Below, piece by piece: positions 1 through 12,594 of a DNA stretch of 64,000 nt. Origin of the DNA: Cololabis saira (Eukaryota; Chordata; Actinopteri; Beloniformes; Belonidae); NCBI RefSeq assembly GCF_033807715.1, contig NC_084606.1, positions 35,625,898 to 35,689,897 of the forward strand, given 5' to 3'. The notes beneath the pieces were generated by a model. The model was given only the letters and a program-made list of their open reading frames with translations. It did not search any database and was not told where the DNA came from. The translations under genes and the position numbers were made by a program. Within the stretch, counting starts at the first letter, position 1, and every line of letters begins with the position of its first letter.

Positions 1-225
1 GGGTACTCCGGCTTCCTCCCACAGTCCAAAAACATGCATATTAGGTTAATTGGTGATTCTAAATTGCCTGTAGGTGTGAGCGTGAGTGTGGTTGTGAGCA
101 TGGTTTGTGTGTTTATATGTGGCCCTGTGATGGACTGGTGACCTGTCCAGGGTGTAACCCCTGCCTCTCACCTGAAATGAGCTGGGATAGGCTCCAGTAG
201 ACCCCCCCGTGACCGTGAATTGTTC
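1..225 (+). repeat. Dispersed teleost repeat fragment
   Basis: The stretch has the wording of a repeat scattered through many fish genomes: a 'tccggcttcctcccacag' block, then 'ctaaattgcctgtaggtgtg', then 'gacctgtccagggtgtaacc' and 'gctgggataggctccag'. The same family occurs on the opposite strand at 52625-53142 in this window. It is non-coding and truncated at the window start. I infer a retrotransposon-derived 3' sequence but cannot assign the family. The next 300 bases (226-539) show nothing recognisable. Confidence 0.7.
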
Positions 226-539
226 CCAAACAAAGAAACCGTGACAGACCTTAATCCTTTATATGTCACTCAACCAAATACTTGGAATTTGAACAATTCA
301 ACCAAAACACAATTATTGGAGAATATTATAAAAGTTCTACTTTGTAAGTATGTTTACTTAAGCTACCAAATCTGGTAATTGAGGTAAAGTTGTAGGTGCA
401 GCATGATCATAAAGTCACACTGAAAAGGTCTCAGGTGAATAAATCCTGTTGGATGTGGTCATGAACTTTCTTTTTCACAGTAATGTGGACAGATGAGTAC
501 TGTAGGTCTCAGATGAACAAAGCTTAACTACTCATTTAC

Positions 540-1400
540 GGGTCTAAGTGATCTTGAACTGTGTTGTTAAGTCAGTCCCTCAACGGGATTCCGGGACTCC
601 GGGACTCCGTGACTCCGTGACCCTTGGGGTGTCCGCCGGGGTGGCCCCGGGGGGGGTGGGGCCGGGTCCGGGGATCGGGCCTCCCCTGACCGGGGGGTGC
701 ACGGGCGGGCGCGGCGGCGGGGTGGCACCATTTCCAGGTGTCTGTCTTATGTTGTCAGTATGAATGGGGGGATGTTGGACCGTTTCCCCCTCCGTTTGGG
801 GCGCCCGTGGAGGTACGGTGGGGCCCTGGCCCGGCTCGGAGGGCCGGCCCCCGTCTACTGGATGGCCGGTGGGGGAACGCGGGTGTCTTACCAGGGCCGG
901 CTTTGCTGGTCCTGCCTCCTGGCTTCGGCCTCCGCTCCCCCTCCTTCCCCCCCTACACGATTCATACGCACATAGGCGAAGGGGCGGGGGGTCCGGGTCG
1001 TGGGGGGCATTGTCCCGCGTGGCCCGGCACTGCACATTCAACACTTAATAAAAACATTTGACAAGGACACGTAGTTCGGGAGGGGGGGGGTGTCGGTGTC
1101 AAATCGATACTTGGCCCTCCCCCTCCCTGTTTTTATGGCATTAATCACATGCACTCAACACCAGGGGCGGGAGGGGGTCCAACATCATCCGCGTTCCCTC
1201 GCCGGCCTGGGATAGGTGGGTCGGGATACCCGGGCCTGGCGGGGCTTGCCGTGCAGCCTGGGGTGCCTTCTGGCGGTGCTGGACCCCCCCGGGGAGGGGG
1301 AAACGGTGCGTGATTGTGTGTCTGTGTCGGTGAGAATGCGGTGGGGAAGGGTCCTGCCATGGAGGATTTGAGCCTCCATTGACAGGACATCAAAACTTAA
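540..1400. other. GC-rich non-coding block, unclassified
   Basis: Two GC-rich stretches (about 585-1040 and 1075-1380) stand out sharply from the AT-rich flanks. The first starts with short direct repeats of 'gggactcc' or 'gtgactcc'. Reading frames here are only by-products of the base composition and show no domain. A further GC-rich patch lies at 1545-1600. This is probably old repeat sequence; a similar composition occurs at 55740-55890 next to a LINE fragment. Confidence 0.5.
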
Positions 1401-1431
1401 TAATTTATCAATATTATATTATACAAAGATG

Positions 1432-1500
1432 GTTATTATTATTATTATTATTATTATTAGTATTAGTATTATTATTATGTATAGTATATCTTATTATTAG
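1432..1500. repeat. (ATT)n microsatellite
   Basis: The block is a run of ATT trinucleotides with occasional AGT interruptions. It is a simple sequence repeat with no coding content. Confidence 0.9.
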
Positions 1501-1639
1501 TATAGGTATCGGATAGGTGAATGGATGAATGAATGGGATGCCTGGGTCTGGGGCCCTCCGTTGTCGGGCCCGCGTGGGTGTCGCCCTGTTGGGGGGTTCT
1601 CTCTCTCAGTGAGACACTGAGATTATATGTTCAAATATA

Positions 1640-2601
1640 AGACACAGGATTTATTTTTAATGATGGCACAAAACACAAGTTAGACTGAAAGCATAAACCT
1701 TTATTAGTCACGTTACACACAAGTAAAGATGAACACTAAGTAGTTACTGTATTTACTTCTGATGATTAAGTATCCACATATACTGACAATAATTAACAGA
1801 CATTTAGAGATCAGTCAGTGATTTTCTTTTGACAAATCAAATGAGAACAAAATATTCACGAGTGAAAAGATTTATTTTAAACACAAGTAATGAAGGCTGT
1901 TTACAGTCATCATTGGTTACTCTTGAACGTTTTCTTTGATATTTCTCCAAAATACTGTAAAGTCCACTTTATAATGATGTACTTCAGCAAAATAGTTGTA
2001 CTTTGAAAGCTAAAAAAAAGAAAAGATAAAAAGAAAGCATATGCCTAAAAGTAAATACAGTCATGATCGTAATGCTTTACATTCTGGAATGAGAAATCAG
2101 AAAAGCACTCGACTTATTTTATAATGTGAGATTTGTATTAAAACCAACATTTCATTTCAGTCAGTGATTTCAGATAACCTCTATAACCTCTGCTGCTCCC
2201 AAAGTGATCGAAAAGAAGAATAAACTCAATCACATGACAATGTTTTTAACAAAAAAAGTAAAAATGAAAACTTGTCATTTAAAAACTAAAGAAAATCTTT
2301 ACTTTGATTTGGTAAATATTGTAAGAATGTAAGAAATGACTTAATGACAAAAAATAGTTGCACAAGAAAGTAAATCAGATTACTTTTTATCGTTATAAGC
2401 AAATGTAGATAAAAGTAAACCACATCCATCTGTTTTCTCATATCAGTATTTCTAAACCTTTTTGATTTGATTTGTATCTATATGTTTTACCAAACTTGAA
2501 GTTGTTAATAAAGAAACTTTAAGAAAGTTAAAAAGACACAGCATCCAGAGTGGAAGGTTCACTTTCACCATCAAAGAGAGTGAGGTTGAATATAATCAGT
2601 C
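1640..2601 (-). other. Probable 3' UTR of the GTPase gene
   Basis: This AT-rich stretch lies directly downstream of the GTPase stop codon on the minus strand and contains no open frame. Minus-strand AATAAA signals (TTTATT on the plus strand) occur at 1871-1876, 1700-1705 and 1650-1655, so any of them could set the transcript end. The assignment rests on position only. Confidence 0.45.
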
Positions 2602-5600
2602 TCAGCTCATGTTAAATGAGTTTTTTAGGCTTGTTTCTGCCTGTTGTTTTGTAATTTTCCCCCAAGTTTCAGGAATGTCAGCTGGCTCTGCCTTATATGC
2701 TTTAGCAAAATCCCTGTTGTACTTGTTCATCACATATTTCCAGAAGTTTGATGCCTCAAGACTCCCATCAGGAGGAATGTGCCAGTCTGGGAAGATTTCC
2801 CTGTAAGTCTTGTAAGGATGCCACTCTTTGTTAGTGGCGCTGCAGCGAAAGCGGAGGTCACTGATCACAAGAGATGTGCACATGTCAGTTACAAGTTTTT
2901 TTGAACTGTCCCACCTGGAGTTACCCAGACCTTCTGGTCGATGCAGGGAAGCAAAGTGATCTTTATGTTTGTCTCCTCCTGCTTCACAGGGAACTTTACA
3001 GAACGGACACTGTTTCCCACAACCAACCACTCTGTTGAAAAGCTCAGTCTGAGGATTCACACGGAGATTTTCTAGTTTTATCTCAAAGGTTGTGCATTCA
3101 AACTTCTTCTTAAGAGTTTCTTCCATCTTCTCCACAGACTCAGTTAACCAATCAGCAAACTGCTCCCGGTCAGCGTTGTTCAAGATCATGAAGGCACCAA
3201 GAGCATCCTGGGAAATGACCAGTTTATCACCGAGTTCTTTGCAGATGTGTTCAACAAATGTCTTCAGGTCAGCACTCTTCTCTGATTTGGCCTTTTTCAT
3301 GGCGTCCTTTATATTTTTGATGCTCCACTTGAGATGTGCTTCCTCATACCCAGATGTTTTAGATGCATCTGAGAAGTGCTTCTTTGTTTGTCCAAGTATC
3401 CATGTTTTTACATAATCCTCATAATTGCAAATGCAGCTCAGATAGCTGTTGAAGTCTTCCTTTGACAGCAAATCCATCAGAACTGAACCCTGGAAGGAGG
3501 TTCGTGTGCCGAACGCTTTACTTTTCATCATTTCATCGGTGATATTCGTACCCAGAGAACGGTAGACAAAGTCTTCAACAGCAGGTTTCAGACATTGTTC
3601 TGTGAACTCTTCAGCCTTCTTCTGGCACTGGTCTCGTTTGTGGAAAAGATCATTGAAATCTGCACAGAACTTTTCCTTGTTTTTATCCAGAAGGATCTTG
3701 GGGTCATTTGCTTGCATGAAGTCTTCTTGCATTCTCTGAAAGTTTCTGGCTGCAACTGCACAGATGTGCTGCTTTAGAGAAAGGTCAAACTCAATGTCTG
3801 TGTCAACATCAGCCTTGTTCAGCATATCATCAATGATGCGAAGGATCTCCTGGATGTAAGTATTGTGGTAGTTGGTTTTTCTTTTCGTTTTCTCTGTTAT
3901 AGAATCTTGGCAAGCAGCTATGATGTTGTCAGCCACTTTTTGTCTGGCTTTTATAAGATCTTGACCTTTAAACCAATGCATGACTGTGTGTGTTATGTCT
4001 TTTAATAATCCTTCAGGTTTGTATTTGAAAGCTGCCAACCCAAACTCTTGGAGAGGTTTTTTATTCAGGAGTTCACATGCATGACTCCCCTTGTATGAAA
4101 CATTTTCTCTCAGATAGTGGCTCACGTCTGTGAAGACATCTGTGCGTTTTAGTTCAGAGAAAGACATTTTCTTCAGTGTTTCACTCCACATCTCATCAAA
4201 CTCTTCGTTTAACACTTCGTCTGTCATTTGCACATTTTTTGTGCAGTCAGCAATTAATCCACTCACTGCTTTTTCTATTTCTTTTGTATGGTTCTCCTTA
4301 ATTTTGTCGACTTCTTTCAGTCCCCGTTTGATATCAACTGCTGCTATGAGCTGATTTATGACAGAATTTTCCAATTCTCGACGAATGTTTCTTGCACTGT
4401 TTTTAAATTCCTCTTTGTATCCTTCAACCAGATAGACATGTCCATCTGTCTGTTTGAAGTATTCCTCCAGATTGTCAAGGAGCTTATTCTCCCATTTAGA
4501 CAGCTCTGTGGTTGCTTTCCGTTTTAACTGAGTAAGGAATTCTTCCATATCAGATATTTCAGACTGTGCAGCGACTGTTCCAAAGTTGGAAATCTTTGTT
4601 TCTGCGTTGCTAATCCAGCTGTACATAGCTTTCTTGAATTCCCACTCCCATCCGTTGAACTCTGTGCAGAGCTTCATGTATGCTTCAGCTACAAGGCTGT
4701 TTCTGAAGCTGAAGATGAAGTTTTCGTGCTTCACAGCATTCCACAGACTGGTCACCCACTCTTTAAACTGCAACAAATCATCAGCAGATGATACACACTC
4801 TCTCAGTTGTTGGATGATGTTCTTCTTGAGGTCATATAAAGTCTGGCTGTATCCCACATTGACTGGTGCCATTGGTGGGTTTCCATTCCAGAGTCCAGGA
4901 ACGTAGCAGTTCCCCGTGTCTGGACTGTACTCCATCACATCAGTGAAGCTTTTGTTCTCCTCTCTCGTTTCCATTTTGGCTGCTGCTTGGGTCATCTCAT
5001 TTAACTGTTCCAGGATCAGTTTTCTGTCTCGTAGGTTCTTCTCATGAGCAGAAACATCAGAAACGTTTTGATGAACAAACTGACATTTTGGTTTTTTGCC
5101 CACCTCCTTCATCCGGAGGAAAGCATGAACCACTATTTGCAGAATGTCCTTCATTTCAGTTGAATTCTCCATTGCAATATTGATAATGGTGATATCACTC
5201 AGCCCCACCACAAATGTTGCAAGCTCATTGTCATGCTCATAGCTGTTGTCCAGCTGAGCAAGTTCTGGTGACTTTAAACCCTCGGTGTCAATGATCACCA
5301 TGAAGTCACAGCCAAATTCTCTTTTGATGTCTTCATTGAGTCTGATGAGCAGCATGAAGGCACCGCGAGTACATCGACCACTGCTGACTGCAAACTGCAC
5401 TCCAAACATGGTGTTCAGGAGAGTGGACTTTCCAGTGCTCTGAACTCCAAGAACTGTAACTACCCGTATTTTGTTCTTTGGAGACACCAAGTGATTCAGC
5501 TGAGTGAGAACCTCACTCACCCATCTCAGAGGTATGTTGGATGCATCTCCATCAACAAGTTCAAGAGGAAACCGATCAAGCAACAACTGTGCACAGAGTT

Positions 5601-7274
5601 TGGGCAGATGTTGCAACTGTTGACGTGATGGGTCTGTTTGTGGAAGTGAGAGGGAAGCTTCATAGATCTGACCCATTTCACGGAAGAAATGTTCAGTCCC
5701 CAGAGAGCTGTTGGAAAGTTGTCTGTCAATTTCTTTCACCTCTTCTTTGTTTGCAGAATCTTTGCACTTTTCTTTGTACAGCTCTCTTAGTGCAGAGAGT
5801 TTTAAACGAGAGACGTTATCAAGGTTCATTCGCATCCATTTCAGGAAATAACATCTTTCTATTCCTGGTCTGGATATTGCATTGATGAAGCATGTCATTG
5901 CTGGGGACATATCATAAGAGTTCTGCTTTTTCCGGAGTTCCTCTTTCTGCTGCTCAAGGTCACTTTTGTACATTTCTACGTTCTTAGAGCCAACTTTTTT
6001 TAGGCGAAATTCCTCTTTTTCTAAGCGAGTCAGTTCCTTCCATGTTTGGCCTTGCAGGGGAAGTTGTTCATCTTTGTACTGAAAGAGGTTTTGAATTTCT
6101 TTAGTGATGCCATCTGCACTCTTCTTTCCAGCCTGACATTCTGGAGAATCTTCATCAACCAAGATTCCCAGTTCATGAGCAATGTCAACCATATTTGCTA
6201 TTGGCATCTTCATCTGCGGTTTCTCAACTACATCACAGACTGTTTTTCTAAAACGTTTGATAAAATCTGCATTTTTTGTCTCTTCTGTCTTAATAATAAT
6301 GTTGTTTTTCCTCAAGCCCAATTTGGTAGCTACACTTTTAAGAGCATTTGAGGTGACGTTCTTGCTCTCAATGTTTCCAACCAAGAAGATCTGAGCCTTC
6401 TGGTTTTGGTTTGTGAAAAGTTTACAATCAAACTCCAGATTGTCAAAGAACACAAAAACTGCTGCAGATGTCTGACACAGAAAGGAGTATTGTGTTTCAA
6501 ATGAAGCAATGTCCCCATGAAGATTAGCAACAGCCACTGGTTGATTGAAAAGGTCGATGTCTGTGTTCCCACCAGGAAGATACCAGGTGATTTCTGTCAG
6601 TCCGTTGGATATTCTTTTTGGACTGTCACCACCCTCCATGTTGTGGTCAACAAAGGTGTCGTGGTACTGCTGAGAATTGCTGAGAAGCTTGTTGAGGATC
6701 TCTGACTTTGACAAGGAGCAGTTACCCAGTCTCACAAAAGAGATCATTGGAACTTGAGAATCAACTATTCTTTCTTCAATGAAACCCTTGGATTGTGAAA
6801 GAGCTGGAGGTCTGTACTTCTTAACAATGTCTCTCATGGCCCACAGCATGAGTGTACACTGTTCTGTATCACATTTGGGAAGCAGCAGAGGCACAGAGAA
6901 CTGACACATCGACATTTTTAGTGTCATTTCTTGTTGTACAAAAGCATCTGAACACAGAAAGAGAGCAGTGATTATGTCGAGAGGGTTTAGTGTGTCACCT
7001 GTCTTTGGACTGACAAGTAGATCACTGAAATCTAACTCACTCCCTGATGAATCATCATACGTTGACTCAAAAGCTGACGTGCACTTCATATTTCTAGCTG
7101 TTACATTAACCATCATCAGTTTCTTCAGAAAATACCATGGAAGATCTGATTTACTCTTGACAGGAACATCAGTGATGGTCTTCTCATCAATCTCCAGGAT
7201 CTTGCTGAGTGTTAGCTTCTCTCTGTAGTACGGCGTCAACCCCAGATCCTCCAACAGGCTCTCCAGGTCGTTCT
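2602..7274 (-). CDS. VLIG/GVIN1-type very large interferon-inducible GTPase, large terminal exon (exon 4)
   Basis: This single uninterrupted exon encodes about 1557 residues and ends at TGA (2602-2604). It starts at an AG acceptor (7275-7276, preceded by a pyrimidine-rich tract) in phase 1, matching the donor at 43515. The open frame also runs into the intron up to 7449, but those residues have no family character. Landmarks in the predicted 1738-residue protein: an N-terminal conserved block starting DLESLLEDLGL, long helical stretches, then a dynamin-like G domain with P-loop GVQSTGKST (Lys about residue 797) and Switch II DTEG. The C-terminus has a CPFC...C...H..H cluster that looks metal-binding. 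VLIG proteins are large cytosolic and nuclear GTPases induced by interferon; their biochemical role is poorly known. No frameshift or stop is seen, so the exon appears functional. Family assignment is firm; orthology to one mammalian gene is not claimed. Confidence 0.93.
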
Positions 7275-7720
7275 CTGTGGAGATACAGAAAATATTTATA
7301 AAATAATTGCCTAATTGCCTTATTTTTAACAAACAAAATATGGAACAGGGATGGTGAGGACTGCATTGACTATCATCAACTGGGTTAATAAGACCCAGAT
7401 TTCTGCTCCAGGCACCATGTGCGCTCACAATGAAAAAATAAATAAACAATTACAGCCAATACAATCTTCTCTGTTCTGCAGCCTTACGGTGTTGCAACCC
7501 AGTCTCACACAAAAACGTACCCTGCCTACGTTGGTCCAAAGTGCAAAAACGTAGAGGGGCTACAATATTAGCCCTTGAAATGTATAACTGTTACGTTTTT
7601 TTAGCCCTTAAAACGTATAACTGTTACATTTTTCTGCCGATTCGTTTTGCGCCCAAGTCACGTGACTTTTAAGATTCTGGCCGTGATACCAACAAACACG
7701 GTGGACATTTTTCCTTTTTG

Positions 7721-9197
7721 AGTGAAGAAAATCAATATTTTGAGTTAGTTTCTGCATAGAAATGCGTTTTGATTACATTTCTAGCAATACATATTTCACT
7801 TTCATAATATTCACTCAGTAAATGTATATAATCTCTTGCTTGCTCGTGGTTGCAAGGTTTTTTCAGATCTCGTCAGAATAATGTAAATCTGGAACGTTTT
7901 AAAAACGTGAAATGGTTACATTTTTGGTTGCTGTACACGCTGTGAAGAAAATCAATATTTTGAGTTAGTTTCTGCATAGAAATGCGTTTTGATTACATTT
8001 CTAGCAATACATATTTCACTTTCATAATATTCACTCAGTAAATGTATATAATCTCTTGCTTGCTCGTGGTTGCAAGGTTTTTTCAGATCTCGTCAGAATA
8101 ATGTAAATCTGGAACGTTTTAAAAACGTGAAATGGTTACATTTTTGGTTGCTGTACACGCTGTGAAGAAAATCAATATTTTGAGTTAGTTTCTGCATAGA
8201 AATGCGTTTTGATTGCATTTCTAGCAATACATATTTCACTTTCATAATATTCACTCAGTAAATGTATATAATCTCTTGCTTGCTCGTGGTTGCAAGGTTT
8301 TTTCAGATCTCGTCAGAATAATGTAAATCTGGAACGTTTTAAAAACGTGAAATGGTTACATTTTTGGTTGCTGTACACGCTGTGAAGAAAATCAATATTT
8401 TGAGTTAGTTTCTGCATAGAAATGCGTTTTGATTACATTTCTAGCAATACATATTTCACTTTCATAATATTCACTCAGTAAATGTATATAATCTCTTGCT
8501 TGCTCGTGGTTGCAAGGTTTTTTCAGATCTCGTCAGAATAATGTAAATCTGGAACGTTTTAAAAACGTGAAATGGTTACATTTTTGGTTGCTTTACACGC
8601 TGTGAAGAAAATCAATATTTTGAGTTAGTTTCTGCATAGAAATGCGTTTTGATTACATTTCTAGCAATACATATTTCACTTTCATAATATTCACTCAGTA
8701 AATGTATATAATCTCTTGCTTGCTCGTGGTTGCAAGGTTTTTTCAGATCTCGTCAGAATAATGTAAATCTGGAACGTTTTAAAAACGTGAAATGGTTACA
8801 TTTTTGGTTGCTGTACACGCTGTGAAGAAAATCAATATTTTGAGTTAGTTTCTGCATAGAAATGCGTTTTGATTACATTTCTAGCAATACATATTTCACT
8901 TTCATAATATTCACTCAGTAAATGTATATAATCTCTTGCTTGCTCGTGGTTGCAAGGTTTTTTCAGATCTCGTCAGAATAATGTAAAACTGGAACGTTTT
9001 AATAACATGAAATGGTTACATTTTTGGTTGCTGGACACGCTGTGGAAAAAATCTGTATTTTGAGTTAGTTTCTGCATAGAAATGGGTTTTGATTACATTT
9101 CTAGCAATACATATTTCACTTTCATAATATTCACTCAATAAATGTACATAATCTCTTGCTTGCTCTGGTTGCAAGGTTTTTCAGATCTCGTCAGAAT
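7721..9197 (+). repeat. 220-bp tandem repeat array, six copies plus a partial
   Basis: Units begin with 'gtgaagaaaatcaatatttt' at 7721, 7941, 8161, 8381, 8601 and 8821, a constant 220-bp period, followed by a diverged partial unit at 9041. The first full copies are almost identical (for example one A/G change near 8214). Related single units lie at 10834-10998 and, inverted, at about 14943-15325. The near identity suggests recent expansion of a sub-terminal segment of the host element. Confidence 0.92.
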
Positions 9198-9622
9198 ACC
9201 CTGGCTACGTTGGTCCAAATGCAAAAACGTAGAGGGGTTACAATATTAGCCCTTGAAATGTATAACTGTTACATTTTTCTAGCCCTTGAAATGTATAACT
9301 GTTACATTTAAGGAAAAATAAAATTGCTGCCATTTCTTTGATTCTCGGTCTAAATTGCAATATTTTAAGATAGTTTCGCCATGAAAAGCAGATTTTATCA
9401 TATTCATAGCAAGAAATATATTTTGGTTATTTTACCCTCATTTAATGGATCTTATTGACGGAAATGTATGAACCATGTGCTTGTTTTACTTCCTTTGAGT
9501 AATAAAACCACCAATTCTCTTGCATGGCCCCGTTATTAAAATATATGCCAGGCCCAGTGCTTAATTTCTAAAGTGGGAGGTCCCGGAGCGCAGACGATGA
9601 GTGGCTCCGGTGCGAGAGAAAA

Positions 9623-9673
<51 letters not shown>

Positions 9674-10019
9674 TTGAACTGTCCGTTTTGACGTTAACTG
9701 CGATTTTCACAATGATATCTGCAACATTTCTTAAGGCAGAAACACCACTGTATCATTGTTAATTACACAACATTAGTGGGTTAATTTCCTGCAAACCAAT
9801 TTTCATGTTTTTCCCTTCGATTGTGAGAAAAAAAAGAGTTGTTTCACGCTGAGAGCATCATGCCAGCCAATCAGAATCCTGGAAAAAACATCAACAAATG
9901 ACACGTGTAACTTCCAGGCTGATTTATGGTTCCGCGTTACACCAACGCAGAGCCTACGGCGGAAGTGATACTAGTAGCTGATTGGCCGATATGTGATCAT
10001 CATCATCATCATCACCACT

Positions 10020-10056
<37 letters not shown>

Positions 10057-12594
10057 ACATCATCATCGCTACCACCATCATCATCATCACCATCACCATC
10101 ATCATCATCATCCTCAGTCAAGTCAAATTGCACGTGCGAGGTCCCGTTCATCGCTGCTTGCAGCTTTAATTTATATATAACTATTTTAACATTTCTAAAC
10201 ACAAAAACACGAAAGTGTCCTTGATAATTCAATAATACAATAGGTTCATGTTAAGGACATCCGTTTTAATTAGTTCTCCTTCGATTATGAGATGTTATTA
10301 ATGCTCAGTAGACACAGGAGGTTTGTTATGTATTGTTATGAGGCCTATTTCGTGTCTATTTTTGAACAGTTCACTAATGCTTTGAGCTAGGAAGCTGAAA
10401 TTCTAGACTCTGTATCAAGAGGTGACTTTCATCCACTGTGCGGATTTTCAGATCTGTGTGACCTTCGGAAGTGTCAAAGGTCACCCCGTCTGTTGCTTTT
10501 CGGCCTGCTAAGACTATTTCGTGCCTTTTTTTGCATAGTTCATTAACGCTTTGAGCTAGGAAGCTGAAATTCTAGACTCTGTATCAGGAGGTGACTTTCA
10601 TCCACTGTGCGGATTTTCAGATTTCTGTGACCTTCGGAAGTGTCAAAGGTCACCGCGTCTGTTGCTTTTCGGCCTGCTAAGACTATTTTGTGTCTTTTTT
10701 TGCATAGTTCACTAACGCTTTGAGCTAGGAAGCTGAAATTCTAGACTCTGTATCAGGAGGTGACTCTCATCCACTGTGCCGAGGTCCAGACCCGTGCGAC
10801 CTTCGGAAGTGCCAAAGGTCACCGTGTGTGGTGCGCTGTGAAGAAAATCTATATTTTGAGTTAGTTTCTGCATAGAAATGGGTTTTGATTACATTTCTAG
10901 CAATACATATTTCACTTTCATAATATTCACTCAATAAATGTACATAATCTCTTGCTTGCTCTGGTTGCAAGGTTTTTCAGATCTCGTCAGAATACCCTGG
11001 CTACGTTGGTCCAAATGCAAAAACGTAGAGGGGTTACAATATTAGCCCTTGAAATGTATAACTGTTACATTTTTCTAGCCCTTGAAATGTATAACTGTTA
11101 CATTTAAGGAAAAATAAAATTGCTGCCATTTCTTTGATTCTCGGTCTAAATTGCAATATTTTAAGATAGTTTCGCCATGAAAAGCAGATTTTATCATATT
11201 CATAGCAAGAAATATATTTTGGTTATTTTACCCTCATTTAATGGATCTTATTGACGGAAATGTATGAACCATGTGCTTGTTTTACTTCCTTTGAGTAATA
11301 AAACCACCAATTCTCTTGCATGGCCCCGTTATTAAAATATATGCCAGGCCCAGTGCTTAATTTCTAAAGTGGGAGGTCCCGGAGCGCAGACGATGAGTGG
11401 CTCCGGTGCGAGAGAAAAAAAACACACACACACACACACACACACACTGTTGAACTGTCCGTTTTGACGTTAACGGCGATTTTCACAATGATATCTGCAA
11501 CATTTCTTAAGGCAGAAACACCACTGTATCATTGTTAATTACACAACATTAGTGGGTTAATTTCCTGCAAACCAATTTTCATGTTTTTCCCTTCGATTGT
11601 GAGAAAAAAAAGAGTTGTTTCACGCTGAGAGCATCATGCCAGCCAATTAGAATCCTGGAAAAAACATCAACAAATGACACGTGTAACTTCCAGGCTGATT
11701 TATGGTTCCGCGTTACACCAACGCAGAGCCTACGGCGGAAGTGATACTAGTAGCTGATTGGCCGATATGTGATCATCATCATCATCATCACCACTTCCAT
11801 CATCATCATCATCATCATCATCAACATCATCATCGCTACCACCATCATCATCATCACCATCACCATCATCATCCTCAGTCAAGTCAAATTGCACGTGCGA
11901 GGTCCCGTTCATCGCTGCTTGCAGCTTTAATTTATATATAACTATTTTAACATTTCTAAACACAAAAACACGAAAGTGTCCTTGATAATTCAATAATACA
12001 ATAGGTTCATGTTAAGGACATCCGTTTTAATTAGTTCTCCTTCGATTATGAGATGTTATTAATGCTCAGTAGACACAGGAGGTTTGTTATGTATTGTTAT
12101 GAGGCCTATTTCGTGTCTATTTTTGAACAGTTCACTAATGCTTTGAGCTAGGAAGCTGAAATTCTAGACTCTGTATCAAGAGGTGACTTTCATCCACTGT
12201 GCGGATTTTCAGATCTGTGTGACCTTCGGAAGTGTCAAAGGTCACCCCGTCTGTTGCTTTTCGGCCTGCTAAGACTATTTCGTGCCTTTTTTTGCATAGT
12301 TCATTAACGCTTTGAGCTAGGAAGCTGAAATTCTAGACTCTGTATCAGGAGGTGACTTTCATCCACTGTGCGGATTTTCAGATTTCTGTGACCTTCGGAA
12401 GTGTCAAAGGTCACCGCGTCTGTTGCTTTTCGGCCTGCTAAGACTATTTTGTGTCTTTTTTTGCATAGTTCACTAACGCTTTGAGCTAGGAAGCTGAAAT
12501 TCTAGACTCTGTATCAGGAGGTGACTCTCATCCACTGTGCCGAGGTCCAGACCCGTGCGACCTTCGGAAGTGCCAAAGGTCACCGTGTGTGGTG
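9036..12594 (+). repeat. Direct duplication of a 1.8-kb block (9036-10832 and 10833-12594)
   Basis: The two blocks run in parallel from 'ttgagttagtttctgcatag' through 'ggccccgttattaaaatata', a CA tract, a CAT tract, three 169-bp units and the end 'caccgtgtgtggtgc'. They differ mainly in microsatellite length: the CA tract is 44 bp at 9628-9671 but shorter at 11422, and the CAT tract is longer in the first copy. The 169-bp units start 'ctttgagctaggaagctg' at 10380, 10549 and 10718 in the first block. Frames encoding poly-His or poly-Asp here are translations of the CAT/ATG tract. Confidence 0.85.

Noticed and set aside
580..1061. Overlapping proline/glycine-rich frames in the GC-rich block
   Set aside because: Several frames are open on both strands at once because of base composition; no domain, promoter or splice support.
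7275..7449. N-terminal extension of the GTPase exon into upstream open sequence
   Set aside because: A splice acceptor at 7275-7276 matches the phase of the exon 3 donor, and the extra residues have no VLIG character.
7721..9197. CRISPR-like array
   Set aside because: Units are full 220-bp tandem copies with no unique spacers, in a vertebrate-type genome.
9926..10180. Poly-histidine and poly-aspartate frames at 9926-10232, 11702-11993 and 13809-14124
   Set aside because: They are translations of a CAT/ATG microsatellite present in all three copies of a repeat, on both strands and in several frames.
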